Positions 62,662-64,000 of a DNA stretch of 64,000 nt are shown one piece after another (positions within the stretch are counted from its first letter, which is position 1; each line of letters opens with the position of its first letter). This DNA is from Hyphomicrobiaceae bacterium. GTDB taxonomy: Bacteria; Pseudomonadota; Alphaproteobacteria; Rhizobiales; Hyphomicrobiaceae. The translations under genes and the position numbers were made by a program. Under the pieces are notes generated by a model. It had not been told where the DNA came from, ran no database searches, and was given only the letters and a program-made list of their open reading frames with translations. The stretch spans positions 1-64,000 of the forward strand of contig JANYHF010000023.1 of NCBI GenBank assembly GCA_025359185.1, read 5' to 3'.

Positions 62662-64000
62662 ATGGCGCGTGATCCCAGATACGACATTCTGTTCGAGCCG
62701 GTGAAGATCGGGCCGGTGGCGGCGCGGAACAGGTTTTACCAGGTGCCGCATTGCAACGGCATGGGGTATCGATACCCCATGTCGCTGGCCGCCATGCGTG
62801 GGGTGAAAGCCGAGGGCGGCTGGGCGGTGATCTCGACCGAAGAGACTGAAATCCATCATACCACGGACATCGCGCCCTATCTTGAGGGCCGGATCTGGGA
62901 CGACCAGGATCTGCCAGCCTTGCAGAAAATGACTGAGGCTGTGCATGAGCATCACAGCCTCGCCGCCATCGAGCTTTGCTACAACGGCCACTACGCCGCC
63001 AACAACTATTCGCGCGAGGTGGGCCTCGCCCCGTCCCATCAGGCCCATGCCTATGGCGAACCCACGAGCGCCCGCGCCCTGGACAAAGCGGACCTCGGCA
63101 ATTTGCGGCGCTGGCATCGCAATGCGGCGATCCGGTCCAAGCGAGCCGGGTTCGACATCGTTTATGTCTATGCCGGCCACGATCTCGGTATTTTTCAGCA
63201 CTTTCTGTCGCGCCGGCACAATCATCGCACGGACGAGTATGGCGGCAGCCTGGAAAACCGCGTGCGCCTACTGCGCGAGGTCATCGAGGACACCAAAGAG
63301 GCCATCGGCGACCGCTGCGGTATCGCCGTGCGGCTGGCTGTCGACGAGCTGCTGGGCACCGATGGCATCGAGCATCAGGGCGAAGGCCACGACGTCATCG
63401 CCATGCTGGCGGAACTGCCCGATCTTTGGGACGTCAACGTCTCAGCCTGGCCCAACGACAGCGCCACGGCACGCTTTTGCGAAGAGGGCTTCCAGGAGCC
63501 CTACATCAAATTCGTGAAGTCGCTGACCACCAAGCCCGTCGTGGGCGTCGGCCGCTACACCTCGCCCGACAGCATGGTGCGGGTCATCAAATCCGGCATC
63601 ATGGACATGATCGGCGCCGCGCGCCCGTCCATCGCTGATCCGTTCCTGCCCAAAAAGATCGAGGAGGGACGGCCCGACGACATCCGCGAATGCATCGGCT
63701 GCAATATCTGCGTCTCGGGCGACTACTCAATGGTGCCGATGCGCTGCACGCAAAACCCAACCATGGGCGAAGAGTGGCGGCGCGGCTGGCATCCGGAGAC
63801 GATCGCAGCCAAGGCGTCGCAAGAGCGTGTGCTAATCGTTGGTGCGGGGCCGGCAGGCTTGGAGGCGGCGCGTGCGCTGGGCCAGCGCGGTTACGAGGTG
63901 TCACTGTCCGATGCCAACCGGGAGCCTGGCGGGCGTGTCACCTTGGAGGCCCGATTACCCGGTCTTACCACTTGGGGACGGGTCCGCGATTGGCGGCTGG
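62662..64000 (+). CDS. Trimethylamine dehydrogenase-like iron-sulfur flavoprotein (partial)
   Basis: About 446 residues are present and the frame runs off the window end. The N-terminal half is an old-yellow-enzyme-type barrel beginning RDPRYDILFEPVKIGP. C31 in FYQVPHCNGMG matches the Cys that binds FMN covalently in trimethylamine dehydrogenase (TMADH). A 4Fe-4S site follows with C344, C347, C350 (CIGCNIC) and C362, and then a nucleotide-binding domain VLIVGAGPAGLEAARALG. This order matches TMADH/dimethylamine dehydrogenase, enzymes that demethylate amines in methylotrophs. A histamine or other amine substrate is possible. ATG 62662 starts nine bases after the RNase T2 stop. Confidence 0.9.
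   Translation, partial: MARDPRYDILFEPVKIGPVAARNRFYQVPHCNGMGYRYPMSLAAMRGVKAEGGWAVISTEETEIHHTTDIAPYLEGRIWDDQDLPALQKMTEAVHEHHSLAAIELCYNGHYAANNYSREVGLAPSHQAHAYGEPTSARALDKADLGNLRRWHRNAAIRSKRAGFDIVYVYAGHDLGIFQHFLSRRHNHRTDEYGGSLENRVRLLREVIEDTKEAIGDRCGIAVRLAVDELLGTDGIEHQGEGHDVIAMLAELPDLWDVNVSAWPNDSATARFCEEGFQEPYIKFVKSLTTKPVVGVGRYTSPDSMVRVIKSGIMDMIGAARPSIADPFLPKKIEEGRPDDIRECIGCNICVSGDYSMVPMRCTQNPTMGEEWRRGWHPETIAAKASQERVLIVGAGPAGLEAARALGQRGYEVSLSDANREPGGRVTLEARLPGLTTWGRVRDWRL

Overview
The window is GC-rich and gene-dense, with strong third-position GC bias. It most resembles an alphaproteobacterium of the order Hyphomicrobiales (Rhizobiales). The evidence is the gene repertoire (xylFHG-type sugar ABC transporter, a ROSE-like thermometer before an hsp20 gene, BTLCP, SIMPL and PAS_5-type proteins, an Entner-Doudoroff-type dgoK/dgoA pair) and the many dispersed palindromic repeats typical of that group. 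The genus cannot be fixed from this sequence. No tRNA, rRNA, CRISPR array, prophage or transposase gene was seen.

Layout. 0.2-6 kb: an enamidase-like amidohydrolase, a xylose-type ABC transporter (xylF, terminator hairpin, xylH, short xylG) and an EamA exporter. 6-8.3 kb: a secreted hypothetical protein, a 0.5 kb region that may hold a structured RNA, and hsp20 with a sigma-32 promoter and a ROSE-type hairpin. 8.3-12.6 kb: YCII plus sigma factor pair, an enolase-superfamily enzyme and an aminotransferase. 12.7-21.8 kb: a compact purine operon purL(PurS-PurS-PurL fusion)-purQ-purC-purF-purD-purM-purN, mostly with overlapping start/stop codons. 21.8-23.4 kb: dgoK-dgoA. 23.5-25.9 kb: a trimeric autotransporter adhesin and a small secreted protein. 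26-29.3 kb: M20 amidohydrolase-SDR-P450 operon. 29.3-36 kb: long inverted repeat, a duplicated-domain hypothetical protein, a phosphonate monoester hydrolase, Kup, DUF3047 and SIMPL proteins. 36-41 kb: surface and signalling genes (TadG-like, CBS, PAS_5, double PilZ, LapG-like protease). 41-47.3 kb: gamma-carbonic anhydrase, then a GH63-like glycosidase with an ABC importer that lacks a binding protein. 47.5-54.8 kb: a urease operon ureDAB-[RNA ligase]-ureC-[DUF29-ABM]-ureEFG. 55-64 kb: HigA-like regulator, hydrolase, rmuC, def-fmt, M20 peptidase, RNase T2, and a partial trimethylamine-dehydrogenase-like flavoprotein running off the end.

The most notable features are: a T4 Rnl1-like RNA ligase and a DUF29-monooxygenase pair embedded in the urease operon; palindromic repeats lodged in frame inside purL and the glycosidase and at the start of ureF; a clean heat-shock module (sigma-32 promoter plus ROSE hairpin with the characteristic G-G and U-U pairs); and a fused PurSL. 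At least five repeat families punctuate gene boundaries, and several arms supply stop codons or ribosome binding sites to neighbouring genes.
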